A DNA stretch of 64,000 nucleotides from Cerasicoccus sp. TK19100 (GTDB lineage Bacteria > Verrucomicrobiota > Verrucomicrobiia > Opitutales > Cerasicoccaceae), in contig NZ_JAPWDU010000001.1 in the NCBI RefSeq assembly GCF_027257155.1, positions 62,001 through 126,000 on the forward strand, given 5' to 3'. Shown here piece by piece: positions 26,718-35,317 of this stretch; the first letter of the stretch is position 1, and each line of letters begins with the position of its first letter. The notes under the pieces were generated by a model. That model ran no database searches and was not told the DNA's origin. It saw only the letters and a program-made list of their open reading frames with translations. The translations under genes were made by a program, and so were the position numbers.

Positions 26718-28055
26718 ATGCACCCCTATATCGCCCAAACTCTTGAGACCGTCGAAAAGCGCAATCACAGCGAGCCGGTCTTCCTGCAAGCTGTCCGCGA
26801 AGTCATCACCACCTTGGAGCCCATTCTGGCCGAACACCCCGAGATCGAGGACCTCAATTTGCTGGAGCGCATGTGCGAGCCGGAACGCCAGGTTATCTTT
26901 CGCGTTGTCTGGCGCGGCGATGACGGCAAGGTGCGCAGCACGCGGGGGTTCCGCATCGAATTTTCCAGCGTGCTCGGGCCCTACAAGGGCGGTCTGCGAT
27001 TCCAGCCAGTCGTCAATATGGGCGTCATGAAATTCCTGGGCTTTGAGCAGGTCTTTAAAAATAGCCTAACGGGCCTCAACATCGGCGGTGGCAAAGGCGG
27101 GGCAGAATTCGAGCCCTACGGCAAAAGTGACGACGAGGTCATGCGCTTTTGCCAGGCCTTCATGAGTGAACTTTACCGCCACATCGGGGAACAGCGTGAC
27201 GTGCCCGCGGGCGATATGGGCGTCGGCGCGCGCGAGATCGGCTACCTTTTTGGCCAATACAAACGCCTGACGAATCGCTACGAAATGGGCGTGCTTACCG
27301 GCAAAAGCGTGGGGTGGGGCGGCTCGCTGGCCCGCATGGAGGCCACCGGTTACGGCGTGGTTTACTTCACCCAGGAGATGCTCAAGACACGTGGCGAAAG
27401 CGTGGAGGGCAAGCGGGTAATCGTCTCTGGCGCAGGTAACGTTGCCACCTACGCGATGAAGAAGCTGACCGAGCTTGGGGCCAAAGTCGTCGCCTGTTCG
27501 GACATCACCGGCACGCTTTATCATGAGGACGGCATCGACGTGAGCGTCATCAAGCACCTCGCCGAAGTGGAGCGGAAGCATATTCGCGCCTATTGCGACC
27601 ATCACCGTGACGCGACTTTCCGGCTCGGGGCCAAAGTCTGGAACGTGCCGTGTGACCTCGCGTTCCCCTGCGCCACGCAAAACGAACTCGATGGCAAGGA
27701 CGCCAAGGAGCTCATCGACAATGGCGTGCAGCTCATCTGCGAAGGCGCGAACATGCCCTGCACCCCCGATGCGATGGAGGCCTTTCGCGCAGCCGGAATC
27801 TTGTTCGGCCCGGCCAAGGCGGCCAACGCCGGCGGCGTCGCCGTCTCCGCACTGGAGATGCAGCAAAACGCTGGCCTCGAACAATGGACTTTCAAGCAGG
27901 TCGACCACGAGCTGCAAAAGATCATGCAGCGCATCTTTAGCCAGTGCACGCACTACGCTGAGAAATACGCCACGCCCACGGACTACGCTGCCGGCGCGAA
28001 CATAGCCGGCTTCCTACGCGTCGCCCAGGCCATGATCAGCCACGGCTTGATCTAG
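26718..28055 (+). CDS. gdhA: NADP-type glutamate dehydrogenase
   Basis: 445-residue assimilatory enzyme making glutamate from 2-oxoglutarate and ammonia. Blocks: RGFRIEFSSVLGPYKGGLRF; LNIGGGKGGAEFEPYGKSD with catalytic Lys; HIGEQRDVPAGDMGVGAREI; TGKSVGWGGSLARMEATGYG; nucleotide site VIVSGAGNVATYAMKKLTEL; and the end SALEMQQNA. The length and the ~50-residue N-terminal extension fit the hexameric bacterial NADP form. ATG at 26718 starts MHPYIAQTLETVEKRN. Followed by a repeat-rich spacer. Confidence 0.96.
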   Translation: MHPYIAQTLETVEKRNHSEPVFLQAVREVITTLEPILAEHPEIEDLNLLERMCEPERQVIFRVVWRGDDGKVRSTRGFRIEFSSVLGPYKGGLRFQPVVNMGVMKFLGFEQVFKNSLTGLNIGGGKGGAEFEPYGKSDDEVMRFCQAFMSELYRHIGEQRDVPAGDMGVGAREIGYLFGQYKRLTNRYEMGVLTGKSVGWGGSLARMEATGYGVVYFTQEMLKTRGESVEGKRVIVSGAGNVATYAMKKLTELGAKVVACSDITGTLYHEDGIDVSVIKHLAEVERKHIRAYCDHHRDATFRLGAKVWNVPCDLAFPCATQNELDGKDAKELIDNGVQLICEGANMPCTPDAMEAFRAAGILFGPAKAANAGGVAVSALEMQQNAGLEQWTFKQVDHELQKIMQRIFSQCTHYAEKYATPTDYAAGANIAGFLRVAQAMISHGLI

Positions 28056-28140
28056 CGAAGTCCAGCAAGGCGATTGTTTGCACAGAAGGCAACGAAGAGA
28101 GCGCAGCTAGCGAGACGAAATAATTGAGACCGCGTTTAGC

Positions 28141-28219
28141 TGTAGGGCTCGCGCTTGCGCGATGCCGCACCCTGCTGGCGGCGAGGCAATGGCGGCATCG
28201 CGCAAGCGCGAGCCCTACA
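28141..28219. repeat. 28-bp perfect inverted repeat (REP-like hairpin)
   Basis: 28141-28168 is the exact reverse complement of 28192-28219 (both include AGGGCTCGCGCTTGCGCGA), with a 23-base loop. The stem also contains an inner near-palindrome (GCGCTTGCGC). It lies 85 bases after gdhA and 56 bases before the convergent miaA stop. Just upstream, 28082-28097 is a 16-base ACAGAAGG-containing segment that recurs with two changes at 35370-35385. Confidence 0.9.
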
Positions 28220-28275
28220 TTCCGAAGAGCGCATGAATGTGATAGATACACATCTCGCCGACTTGAGTTGAGCTA

Positions 28276-29208
28276 TCACTCAAACACCGTCAGTGCTTCG
28301 GCAGTGGCATCTCCCTCAATGATCTGATCGGGGGCGAACTGGTTGCGGAACCACTTGCGCTGCTTGGCGATGAGGCGGCGGGTGGAGAGGTTGATTGCTT
28401 CGGCGAGCGCGTCGCGATCGTGGCTGCCAGCGTCGAGCCAGGCCAGGGTTTCACGATAGCCGATGGAGTTCGCCGCGGGGGAATTTTCCTCCAGGCCGTC
28501 GGCGCGGAGGCGCAGGACTTCGTCAATCAGACCAGCGTCGAGCATGGCTTGGGTGCGATGCTCCACGCGGGGGTGGAGCTCGGAGTTGTCGCGGAGCAGG
28601 AGCACGCTGCGCTTGGCAAAGGCATCAAATGGGCCGGGGCGTGCGGCGAAGTCGGCCTCTAGTTCACGTAGAGTCTTGCCGGAGATCAGGCAGCGCTCCA
28701 GTGCGCGGGCCACGCGGCGGGGGTTCTCGCGGTGGAGCTCACCCGTGCCGTCGGGGTTGAGCGCATCGAGCTGTTCGAGCAACCCAACTAGCCCGGCCTT
28801 GGCTTCCAGTTGCTCGACTTGAGCGCGAATCGCCGGGTCGGGCTCAATGCCGTCGACCACCGGCGCGTAGTAACAGCGCAGGTAAAAACCGCTGCCACCG
28901 ACGACGAGGATTTTTTTGCCACGTTGCGCCAAGTCGCCGACCACGGTTTGGGCGGCGGTCACGTAATCCTTGATCGAATACGCCTCGCGCACGGGCTGGA
29001 TGTCGATCAGGTGGTGCGGCACGCGGGCCATTTCCTCGCGGGAGGGCTTGGCGGTGCCGATATCCATACCGCGGTAGAAAAGTAGGGCGTCAGCGTTGAC
29101 GATTTCCGCGCCGTGGGCCTCCGCCCAGTCGAGTGCGAGGGCGGTTTTGCCAACGGCGGTGGGGCCGGCCAAAATGTAAATTGTGTGTGACACGGGGCGT
29201 AATGGCAT
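28276..29208 (-). CDS. miaA: tRNA dimethylallyltransferase
   Basis: Adds a dimethylallyl group to A37 of tRNAs reading U-initial codons. 310 residues: P-loop YILAGPTAVGKTALALDWAE; DALLFYRGMDIGTAKPSREE; HHLIDIQPVREAYSIKDYVT; VGGSGFYLRCYYAPVVDGIE; RENPRRVARALERCL; and the C-terminal TRRLIAKQRKWFRNQF. All MiaA family blocks are present. ATG at 29208; an in-frame GTG five codons later could also serve. Divergent from the glycosyltransferase gene, 50 bases apart. Confidence 0.96.
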   Translation of the reverse strand: MPLRPVSHTIYILAGPTAVGKTALALDWAEAHGAEIVNADALLFYRGMDIGTAKPSREEMARVPHHLIDIQPVREAYSIKDYVTAAQTVVGDLAQRGKKILVVGGSGFYLRCYYAPVVDGIEPDPAIRAQVEQLEAKAGLVGLLEQLDALNPDGTGELHRENPRRVARALERCLISGKTLRELEADFAARPGPFDAFAKRSVLLLRDNSELHPRVEHRTQAMLDAGLIDEVLRLRADGLEENSPAANSIGYRETLAWLDAGSHDRDALAEAINLSTRRLIAKQRKWFRNQFAPDQIIEGDATAEALTVFE

Positions 29209-29258
29209 GACAAACTAGCGCATATCGCGTAGTCACGCCTTTTCTTTCTTCAATCGCG

Positions 29259-30398
29259 ATGAAGCTGGTACTTGTAACCGAAACGTATCCTCCGGAAGTG
29301 AACGGCGTCGCGATGACGCTGGAGCGCCTGGTCAACAATCTCATTCTGCAAGGGCATCAGGTCGAGCTAGTCCGGCCCAAGCAGAAAATCGACGACACTG
29401 GCCCGGCACCGGATTATCCGGTTCACATGGTGCCGGGGGTGCCGATCCCTGGCTATGCCGACCTGCAGTTTGGCTGGTTTTCCGGCGGAAAGCTGAAGAA
29501 ACTCTGGACCGAGAATCGCCCGGACGTAATCCATGTCGCCACTGAGGGCATGCTGGGGCTGTCGGCGCTCAATATCGCGCGCAAGCTGGGCATCCCGGTC
29601 GTGACGAGCTTTCACACGAATTTCCACACCTACGGCGACCACTACAATTACTCCTTCGTGGCCAACTGGCTGATGGCCTACTTCCGCTGGTTTCACAACC
29701 GCACGCTGGCCACCTTTGTGCCGTCGCAGGCCACGGTCGACGACCTGGAGAAATACGGCTTTAAAAACGTAAAAATCTTTAGTCGCGGCGTCGACACCGA
29801 GCTGTTTGGCAAGCACCGTCGCAGCGATGAGCTTCGCCAAAGCTGGGGCGCGCAGAACGGCGACCCGGTAGTGGTTTATGTGGGCCGGGTGGCGGCGGAG
29901 AAAAATATCCCGCTGACCATTGCCGCTTACGAACGTCTCAAAAAGCGCCTGCCCAAGGCCAAGCTCGTTGTGGTGGGCGATGGCCCCGAACGAGCCGGTT
30001 TAGAAAAGAAGCACCCCGAAATTATCTTTGCCGGCATGCGGCGTGGTGAGGAGTTGGCGCAGCACTACGCCTCGGGTGATTTCTTTCTCTTTGGCAGCAC
30101 CACGGAGACCTTTGGCAACGTGCTGACCGAAGCCATGGCCAGCGAAATGATCGTGCTCGGCTACGACTACGCCGCCGCGCATCACCATGTGGTCGACGGC
30201 GAGAACGGCTTTAAGGCACCCTTCAAAGATGAGCAGGCTTTCCTTGGTTCGGTCGACCGGCTGCTCGACCAGGAGGCGCGCTTCCCCGAAATCCGCCAGA
30301 ATGCCCGCGCTAAGGCGCAATCCCTGTCTTGGGGCTCGATCATCAAGGGCTACGCGGACGAGGTCGCCGCGCTTGCGCAGTTGAAAGAAAACGCCTAA
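29259..30398 (+). CDS. Glycosyltransferase, GT4 family
   Basis: 379-residue GT-B enzyme. The N-terminal nucleotide-sugar fold starts LVTETYPPEVNGVAMTLERL, the pattern of Mgt/Pim-type glycosyltransferases; a middle block reads VVTSFHTNFHTYGDHYNY. In the C-terminal half, FSRGVDTELFG and VVYVGRVAAEKNIPLTI are followed by GDGPERAGLEKKHPEIIFAG and the donor-site motif FLFGSTTETFGNVLTEAMAS (EX7E). Likely transfers a hexose to a lipid or glycan acceptor, soluble or peripheral at the inner membrane. Donor and acceptor are not determinable from sequence. Confidence 0.9.
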   Translation: MKLVLVTETYPPEVNGVAMTLERLVNNLILQGHQVELVRPKQKIDDTGPAPDYPVHMVPGVPIPGYADLQFGWFSGGKLKKLWTENRPDVIHVATEGMLGLSALNIARKLGIPVVTSFHTNFHTYGDHYNYSFVANWLMAYFRWFHNRTLATFVPSQATVDDLEKYGFKNVKIFSRGVDTELFGKHRRSDELRQSWGAQNGDPVVVYVGRVAAEKNIPLTIAAYERLKKRLPKAKLVVVGDGPERAGLEKKHPEIIFAGMRRGEELAQHYASGDFFLFGSTTETFGNVLTEAMASEMIVLGYDYAAAHHHVVDGENGFKAPFKDEQAFLGSVDRLLDQEARFPEIRQNARAKAQSLSWGSIIKGYADEVAALAQLKENA

Positions 30399-30539
30399 TA
30401 TCTTTCAAAATCTTCCAAATCGTGCGCGGTTTTGATTGATTCGTCGCGCGAGAAGCTTCATGTTCATGGGCATTATTCAGCCAGCTTCTGACGGAGCGTG
30501 GCCCTGACGCACCCTCATTTCACCAGTTCAAATCTGCCC

Positions 30540-31679
30540 ATGGACTCCCGTTATCCTTCGATCGAGTGGCTCGCCCAGCGCGCCAAGCAGCGCATGCCGG
30601 GTTTTGCCTACGATTACCTCGCCGGCGGTTGCTTTTCCGAAATCAACCTGGCGCGCAACACCTCGGACATCCGCGAAGTGCAATTCATGCCGCACTACTT
30701 GCGCGACTTCAAGGGGGCCTCGCAGGAGGTTGAGCTGTTTAGCAAAAAGTATGATGCGCCGTTCGGCATTGCGCCCGTGGGCCTGCAGGGGCTGATGTGG
30801 CCGCGCTCGTGCGAGATCCTCGCCCAGGCCGCCAAGGATCACAACATCCCGTTTTGCCTGAGCACGGTGGGCACCGCCAGCATTGAGGACATTGCCAAGA
30901 TCACCGACGGCGATTTCTGGTTCCAGCTCTACCACCCGGCCGAAGACGAGCTGCGGGACAAGCTGCTCCAGCGCGCGTGGGACGCCGGCTGCAAGACGCT
31001 GGTCATCCTTGCCGACACGCCGACGTTCGCTTACCGCCCGAAGGAAATCCGCAACGGTCTGTCGATTCCGCCGCGCATGACCGCGCGCAACATTTACCAA
31101 ATGTGCACGAAGCCGACGTGGTCCTTCAGCCAGTTGGCCGCCGGTTCGCCGGAGTTCAAAACGATGAAGCCCTACATTCCGAAGGGGCTCACCATGAAGC
31201 ACCTCGGTCTGTTCATGAACAAGACTTTCTCCGGTCGCCTGACCGAGGCCAAGATCAGCGCCATTCGCGAGCGTTGGAAGGGCAATCTCGTCGTCAAAGG
31301 CATCGTGAATCCCGAAGACGCGGCCAAGGCTATCGCGCTCGGCGTGGACGGCATGATCGTCTCCAATCATGGTGGCCGTCAGCTCGATCCCGGCCAGTCC
31401 ACGATCAAGCCACTGGCCAACCTCGCCAAGGAATTCAAGGGTAAGGTAAAGCTGATGATGGACAGCGGCATTCGCTCCGGCCCAGACATCGCGGCCAGCC
31501 TCGCCTGCGGCGCGGACTTCGTGTTCTGCGGCCGCGCGCCGATGTTTGGTGTCTGCGCGATGGGCTCCAAGGGCGGCGACCAAGCCATCAGCATTTTAAA
31601 GCGTCAGCTCCAGCAAGTGATGGAGCAGATCGGCTGCGAAACCATCGAAGACCTGCCCAAGCACTTGATCAAGCCGTAG
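30540..31679 (+). CDS. FMN-dependent alpha-hydroxy acid dehydrogenase (LldD family)
   Basis: Oxidises L-lactate or a related alpha-hydroxy acid, likely membrane-associated or soluble. 379 residues: MDSRYPSIEWLAQRAKQRMP; DYLAGGCFSEINLARN; FGIAPVGLQGLMWPRSCEIL; FCLSTVGTASIEDIAKI with FWFQLYHPAEDE; LVVKGIVNPEDAAKAIALG; VSNHGGRQLDPGQSTIKPL containing the catalytic base His; MMDSGIRSGPDIAASLACGA; and GRAPMFGVCAMG. ATG at 30540 is preferred; an in-frame start at 30498 adds 14 residues. Exact substrate unknown. Confidence 0.92.
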   Translation: MDSRYPSIEWLAQRAKQRMPGFAYDYLAGGCFSEINLARNTSDIREVQFMPHYLRDFKGASQEVELFSKKYDAPFGIAPVGLQGLMWPRSCEILAQAAKDHNIPFCLSTVGTASIEDIAKITDGDFWFQLYHPAEDELRDKLLQRAWDAGCKTLVILADTPTFAYRPKEIRNGLSIPPRMTARNIYQMCTKPTWSFSQLAAGSPEFKTMKPYIPKGLTMKHLGLFMNKTFSGRLTEAKISAIRERWKGNLVVKGIVNPEDAAKAIALGVDGMIVSNHGGRQLDPGQSTIKPLANLAKEFKGKVKLMMDSGIRSGPDIAASLACGADFVFCGRAPMFGVCAMGSKGGDQAISILKRQLQQVMEQIGCETIEDLPKHLIKP

Positions 31680-31730
31680 GCGGTTGGCTTCAGCCATCCG
31701 CCCATTGGTTGGTTCGATTCCACGACTTAT

Positions 31731-31856
31731 AAGGGTAGGGCGCAGTCTCCAGACAAGACGCCAGCGTCTGATGGATTTCGTTGTGAAGGTGGGCTTTCGC
31801 TTTCGTTGCCACTCCGCCGCGGTGGCTTGCTTGTAAGCGTCGCCCTACCTTTGGTT
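31731..31856. repeat. Inverted-repeat spacer element between LldD and hom genes
   Basis: GGGTAGGGCG near 31731 is inverted as CGCCCTACC near 31845, with a small internal hairpin (AGACGCCAGCGTCT at about 31759-31772) and a GC-rich centre. There is no ORF of note in 31680-32026. It is similar in style to the GTAGGGCTCGC element after gdhA. Together with the following triplicated direct repeat it fills the 347-base spacer. Confidence 0.6.
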
Positions 31857-31940
31857 AGCTGGAGTAGATGATTACTCATGGAACTTCCTGGCGAGGTATG
31901 TCTGGCATGGCGGATCTCGAAGCAGACCGGGGTGCGGCGC

Positions 31941-32038
31941 GAGACGCGCCTGCGCTACCTACTTTAAATAAATGAAGCCCAGACGTGCCCTCGCTACCTG
32001 ATTAGATGAAGGAAGCCGAGACGTGCTTACGCTAGCTT
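31941..32038. repeat. Three imperfect ~21-bp direct repeats
   Basis: Copies begin at about 31941 (CGAGACGCGCCTGCGCTACC), 31980 (CCAGACGTGCCCTCGCTACC) and 32018 (CGAGACGTGCTTACGCTAGC), spaced 38-39 bases. The third overlaps the stop codon and last residues of homoserine dehydrogenase. Intervening bases share AT-rich TTAAAT/TTAGAT and GAAG pieces, so the full unit is about 39 bases. Confidence 0.7.
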
Positions 32039-33376
32039 GAACACGCGCAGGCGGTAGGGCTTCTCCAGGCAGATGTCGAGACCTGCGATGACCGCGAGGG
32101 CTTCCTCGATGTCGGCTTCGCTACAAACGTGGGTGGTGAAGATCAGGCGCGCGCTGGCGGAGCCGGTTTCTTCCTCCTGAATCATCGTGGCGACGGAGAT
32201 GCTGTGGTCGGCAAAGACTTGGGCGATGCGGGCCAGGACGCCGGGCTCGTCCTTGACGCGCAGGCGGATGTAATACGGGCAGGTGAGTGACTCCGGGCCG
32301 GCGAGTTGGACTTCGTCCGACAGCGCCTTGTAGGTCTCTTCGTCTTCCTCGGAAATGACGGGCGGCGGCGCACCGAGCAGGGCGGCGACGGCGTCGGCGA
32401 TGTCGCTGATGACGGCGCTCGCGGTGGCGTCCTGGCCGGCACCACGGCCGACGAGGATTGTTTCGCCGACGACATCACCGGTGAGGCTGATGCCGTTGAA
32501 GACCTCGTCTACCTGCGCGATGATTTCCTGCTTGGCGATGAGCGCCGGGTGCAGGCGTACGGAGACGGCGTTTTTCTGAAAGTCGCGGCGGATGACGGCG
32601 AGCAGCTTGATCTTGTAGCCGAGGGACTTGGCGTAGGCGATGTCGCCCGTGGTGATTTCACGGATGCCTTCGACGACCATGTCGTCCAGCTTCACCCACT
32701 TGCCGTGGGCGAGGTAGGCGAGGATCACGGCTTTGTGCGCGGCGTCGTAGCCATCGAGGTCGAGGCTTTCATCGGCCTCCACGTAGCCCAGAGCGCGCGC
32801 TTGATCGAGCACGTTTTCGTAGCTGATGCCCTCGCGCTCCATGCGGGTGAGCATGTAGTTGGTGGTGCCATTAAGGATGCCGTAGATAAGCGGGAAACGG
32901 TTGGCCACGAGGCCTTCGCGCAGCGTCTTGATGATCGGAATTCCCCCGGCGACGCTGGCCTCGAAAAAGTAATGCGTGTTGTTGTCGCGCGCGGCGTTAA
33001 AGAGCTCCTCGCCATGCTCGCAAATGAGGGCTTTGTTGGCGGTGACGACGGTCTTGCCGTTTTTAAAGGCGAGCAGGGTTAGCTCCTTGGCGAGAGTGGT
33101 TCCGCCGATGAGTTCGCACACGATGTCGATCGTGGGGTCGTTGACGATGGCGTGGTTGTCATCGGTCAGTTGGCCGGGGCCGGGCTGGACGGCGCGCGGC
33201 TTGGTGATGTCGCGCGCGGATGCGCTAGCGAGCTCGATCTTGGCTCCGAGGCGGAATTCCAGGGCGGAGAGGTCGGCTTGCAGGTGTTTCCAGACTCCCT
33301 GGCCGACGGTGCCGAACCCAAGGATGCCAATGCGAATGGTGCGCTTGCTTTTCACGCCGATAGGGAAGCGCCGCAC
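32027..33376 (-). CDS. hom: Homoserine dehydrogenase
   Basis: NAD(P)-dependent reduction of aspartate semialdehyde to homoserine (threonine/methionine branch). 449 residues. N-terminal Rossmann domain IRIGILGFGTVGQGVWKHLQ; middle SVAGGIPIIKTLREGLVANR, then ILNGTTNYMLTRMEREGISY and GYVEADESLDLDGYDAAHK (catalytic Asp/Lys area). The C-terminal ACT domain (YYIRLRVKDEPGVLARIAQV) is the usual feedback site. GTG at 33376 has AAAGG 5 bases upstream and is preferred; GTG at 33355 is the alternative. The stop lies inside a direct-repeat copy. Probable single-gene unit. Confidence 0.95.
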   Translation of the reverse strand: MRRFPIGVKSKRTIRIGILGFGTVGQGVWKHLQADLSALEFRLGAKIELASASARDITKPRAVQPGPGQLTDDNHAIVNDPTIDIVCELIGGTTLAKELTLLAFKNGKTVVTANKALICEHGEELFNAARDNNTHYFFEASVAGGIPIIKTLREGLVANRFPLIYGILNGTTNYMLTRMEREGISYENVLDQARALGYVEADESLDLDGYDAAHKAVILAYLAHGKWVKLDDMVVEGIREITTGDIAYAKSLGYKIKLLAVIRRDFQKNAVSVRLHPALIAKQEIIAQVDEVFNGISLTGDVVGETILVGRGAGQDATASAVISDIADAVAALLGAPPPVISEEDEETYKALSDEVQLAGPESLTCPYYIRLRVKDEPGVLARIAQVFADHSISVATMIQEEETGSASARLIFTTHVCSEADIEEALAVIAGLDICLEKPYRLRVFKLA

Positions 33377-33815
33377 CTATGCCTTTGGCAACGCTAAATC
33401 GCGGCAGTCGCACAATGAGCTTAATTGCCGATGTCTCTCTTTAGCACGGCTACAGATCGTAAGTTATGTCAGTTCTTTCATTGGCTCAATGGGGCATCTT
33501 GTTCGAAAAGAACATGCGATGTTCAATGGGTGTGACATGTCATTGGCTCGCGAAGTTTTGCGAAGCATCGCAAAGCCAGATGCGTGGCAATAATCGTGCA
33601 TCTTCGCTAAATTTGGCGGTTTAAGCTTCGGCTCGCATGTTTTCCGGGAAACCATTTTTCAAGTAGTGGCCAGCCATTGATAAGCACTTCCCGAAAATCG
33701 CTAAAAGATTATTTAATAAGCGCTTGCGGTTAAATGTTGCTTGTTGGGGTAAATCGGATAGGGTAGTCCAACTACATTTAGCCCTGCTAATTAAACTCCA
33801 ACTGCTATTCTAACT
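33377..33815. other. 439-base spacer without a supported gene
   Basis: No convincing coding region. Contains overlapping short hairpins GTTCGAAAAGAAC (33501-33513) and GAACATGCGATGTTC (33510-33524) that share GAAC and so are mutually exclusive, and a GCGAAG/GCAAAGC palindromic stretch around 33550-33580. A short minus-strand frame at 33464-33655 has no coding features. AT-rich sequence before 33816 probably holds the promoter of the tandem-pair genes. Confidence 0.5.
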
Positions 33816-34520
33816 ATGAGTGACGGTACGAATGAAGGCGAGCTTGTGGATCGCCTGATTGAAGAACTGCAAGCTGCTCAACGTGATCGACGCAACGCGC
33901 GCAATATTATGACCGCGCTGGTACTGATCGTTGTGGTGGTTTTTATTTTCCTGGGTATTCAGGAAGTAAATAAATTCCAGGAAGAAGAACTCGACGACTT
34001 CGCGGTCGCCTTGAGTGAAGAAGCCGGCCAGATGGCACCGGGAATCGCCAAGGACATCGGAGACGCCTTTAACCGCCTTGCGCCGGTTTATGAACAGGCC
34101 TTTGTCGATGTCTTCGAAGAAAACGAAGAGCGCTACTACGAGGTTTTGTCCGATGAGTACATCGGCCTGCAGCAGCACGCTCAAGCCGCCTGGCCTAAGA
34201 TCGAGGAAGGCTTGGCCGAGCTAGTCATTGCACAGGAGGAAACCGCCTCCAAGGAGCTTTCTAAATACATTCCCCGCGAGAAACTCGCCAACCTCAGCGT
34301 CCACTACAATCAGGCGCTGGAGAACTACCTTGCCAACTACATGGAGGGCAAGTTTGCCGTGAACCTGGAAGTCAGCCAGGACATCATCAACAAGCTGAGC
34401 CAGATCGCGGAAGAGGAAGAAAGCCTCAAGCCGAACGATGTGAAATACACGCTTGGTCTCATGCTGGAGCTGCTCGGCCTGGAAATCCAGGAAGCCGCTG
34501 AAATCGAAGCTGAATCCTAA
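33816..34520 (+). CDS. Membrane-anchored helical protein, first of a tandem pair
   Basis: 234 residues. A short acidic cytoplasmic N-terminus (SDGTNEGELVDRLIEELQAA), one TM helix (about 30-47, IMTALVLIVVVVFIFLGI), then a highly charged, mostly helical extracytoplasmic domain rich in E and A with coiled-coil character (QEVNKFQEEELDDFAVALSE). No signal-peptidase site, so it stays anchored. No named family recognised. Its partner, 18 bases downstream, has the same architecture; the two are probably one heteromeric or paralogous unit. Confidence 0.6.
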   Translation: MSDGTNEGELVDRLIEELQAAQRDRRNARNIMTALVLIVVVVFIFLGIQEVNKFQEEELDDFAVALSEEAGQMAPGIAKDIGDAFNRLAPVYEQAFVDVFEENEERYYEVLSDEYIGLQQHAQAAWPKIEEGLAELVIAQEETASKELSKYIPREKLANLSVHYNQALENYLANYMEGKFAVNLEVSQDIINKLSQIAEEEESLKPNDVKYTLGLMLELLGLEIQEAAEIEAES

Positions 34521-34538
34521 ACCACGGGGAAGTTGAAA

Positions 34539-35243
34539 ATGAGCAACGAAAAGAAGCTAATCGATTTTATGCGGGAAGAAATTGCCCGCACACGCAAAGG
34601 CGTTGGCCAAACCTACATCTTTGGCATCGTCGCCGCCGTGCTGGTCTCCGGCTACATGGCGTTTATCCTGACCATGGTTAAGCAGGCCACGGACGGCCAG
34701 TTCCTCGCGATCGCGGTGCGCCAGCAGGTAGAAGCCGCCGTGCCGGAAATGATCCGCAGTGGTGAGATGGCCCTGGCTGACAACGCCAAGATCTCCGCCA
34801 ACAAACTCAGCAACCGCTTCATGGAGCTGGTGCCGGAGTTGGCCACCACGGGCAAGGAGAAGATCGACATGGCCTACGAGGATCACATCCCGTATCTCAG
34901 CGAAGAATTCTCCGACATGGTTAAGGCCTACATCGAGTCCAACAAAGAAGAGCTTAAGGAGTTCGCCGCGCAACACGACAGCGAGGAGTTCGCCGAGGAG
35001 TTCACGAACCAGATGATGGCGGAGTTCGCCACGCAGATCGATAACCGCATGCGCGAAGCAACCGGTGGCGAAGGACTGACTTACTTCAACGAAAACCTGC
35101 TACAGTCCCTGGTCGCCATGGACACCACGCTGGAAGAATTAATGAGCAAGCCCGAGGACCAGCTTAACCAGCGTGAGCGCCTGCAACGCCGGATCCTCGC
35201 GCGCATGGTATTACATGTCACCGCGCACATGCCGCAATCTTAA
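34539..35243 (+). CDS. Membrane-anchored helical protein, second of a tandem pair
   Basis: About 234 residues: a charged N-terminus (SNEKKLIDFMREEIARTRKG), a single TM helix (about 24-45, YIFGIVAAVLVSGYMAFILT), then an acidic helical domain (VEAAVPEMIRSGEMALADNA; PYLSEEFSDMVKAYIESNKE). The end is LARMVLHVTAHMPQS. ATG at 34539 is used, with GGGGA 8 bases upstream; a TTG two codons earlier is an alternative. Same overall layout as the preceding gene, with weak similarity at the level of pattern, not identity. A terminator follows. Function unknown. Confidence 0.6.
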   Translation: MSNEKKLIDFMREEIARTRKGVGQTYIFGIVAAVLVSGYMAFILTMVKQATDGQFLAIAVRQQVEAAVPEMIRSGEMALADNAKISANKLSNRFMELVPELATTGKEKIDMAYEDHIPYLSEEFSDMVKAYIESNKEELKEFAAQHDSEEFAEEFTNQMMAEFATQIDNRMREATGGEGLTYFNENLLQSLVAMDTTLEELMSKPEDQLNQRERLQRRILARMVLHVTAHMPQS

Positions 35244-35268
35244 GCTCGGCTTGAATTAACTTTGCAAT

Positions 35269-35299
35269 GCAAAGCCTCCGGTTCGCCGGGGGCTTTTTA
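35269..35299 (+). terminator. Terminator after the tandem pair
   Basis: Stem AGCCTCCGG / CCGGGGGCT around TTCG (about 35272-35293), followed by TTTTTAT. It closes the two-gene unit. Confidence 0.82.
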
Positions 35300-35317
35300 T
35301 GTGCTCGGTGGGTGGAT

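Noticed and set aside
27066-27953. 295-residue minus-strand frame over gdhA
   Set aside because: Antisense shadow of a clear glutamate dehydrogenase gene.
30528-31583. 351-residue minus-strand frame over the alpha-hydroxy acid dehydrogenase gene
   Set aside because: Shadow frame; the plus strand carries all family motifs, and the antisense protein resembles nothing.
31940-32040. Possible small CRISPR-like array in the triple direct repeat
   Set aside because: Only three imperfect copies, no constant spacer length typical of CRISPR, and no cas genes.
32306-33082. 258-residue plus-strand frame over homoserine dehydrogenase
   Set aside because: Shadow frame with no motif; low-complexity Val/Asp-rich composition is typical of antisense to GC-rich coding DNA.
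33464-33655. 63-residue minus-strand frame in the spacer before the tandem pair
   Set aside because: No start signal, no motif, mixed composition; spacer hairpins explain the region better.
33377-33815. Possible riboswitch upstream of hom or the tandem pair
   Set aside because: Hom starts on the other strand with no recognised riboswitch elements; the hairpins here are simple and short.
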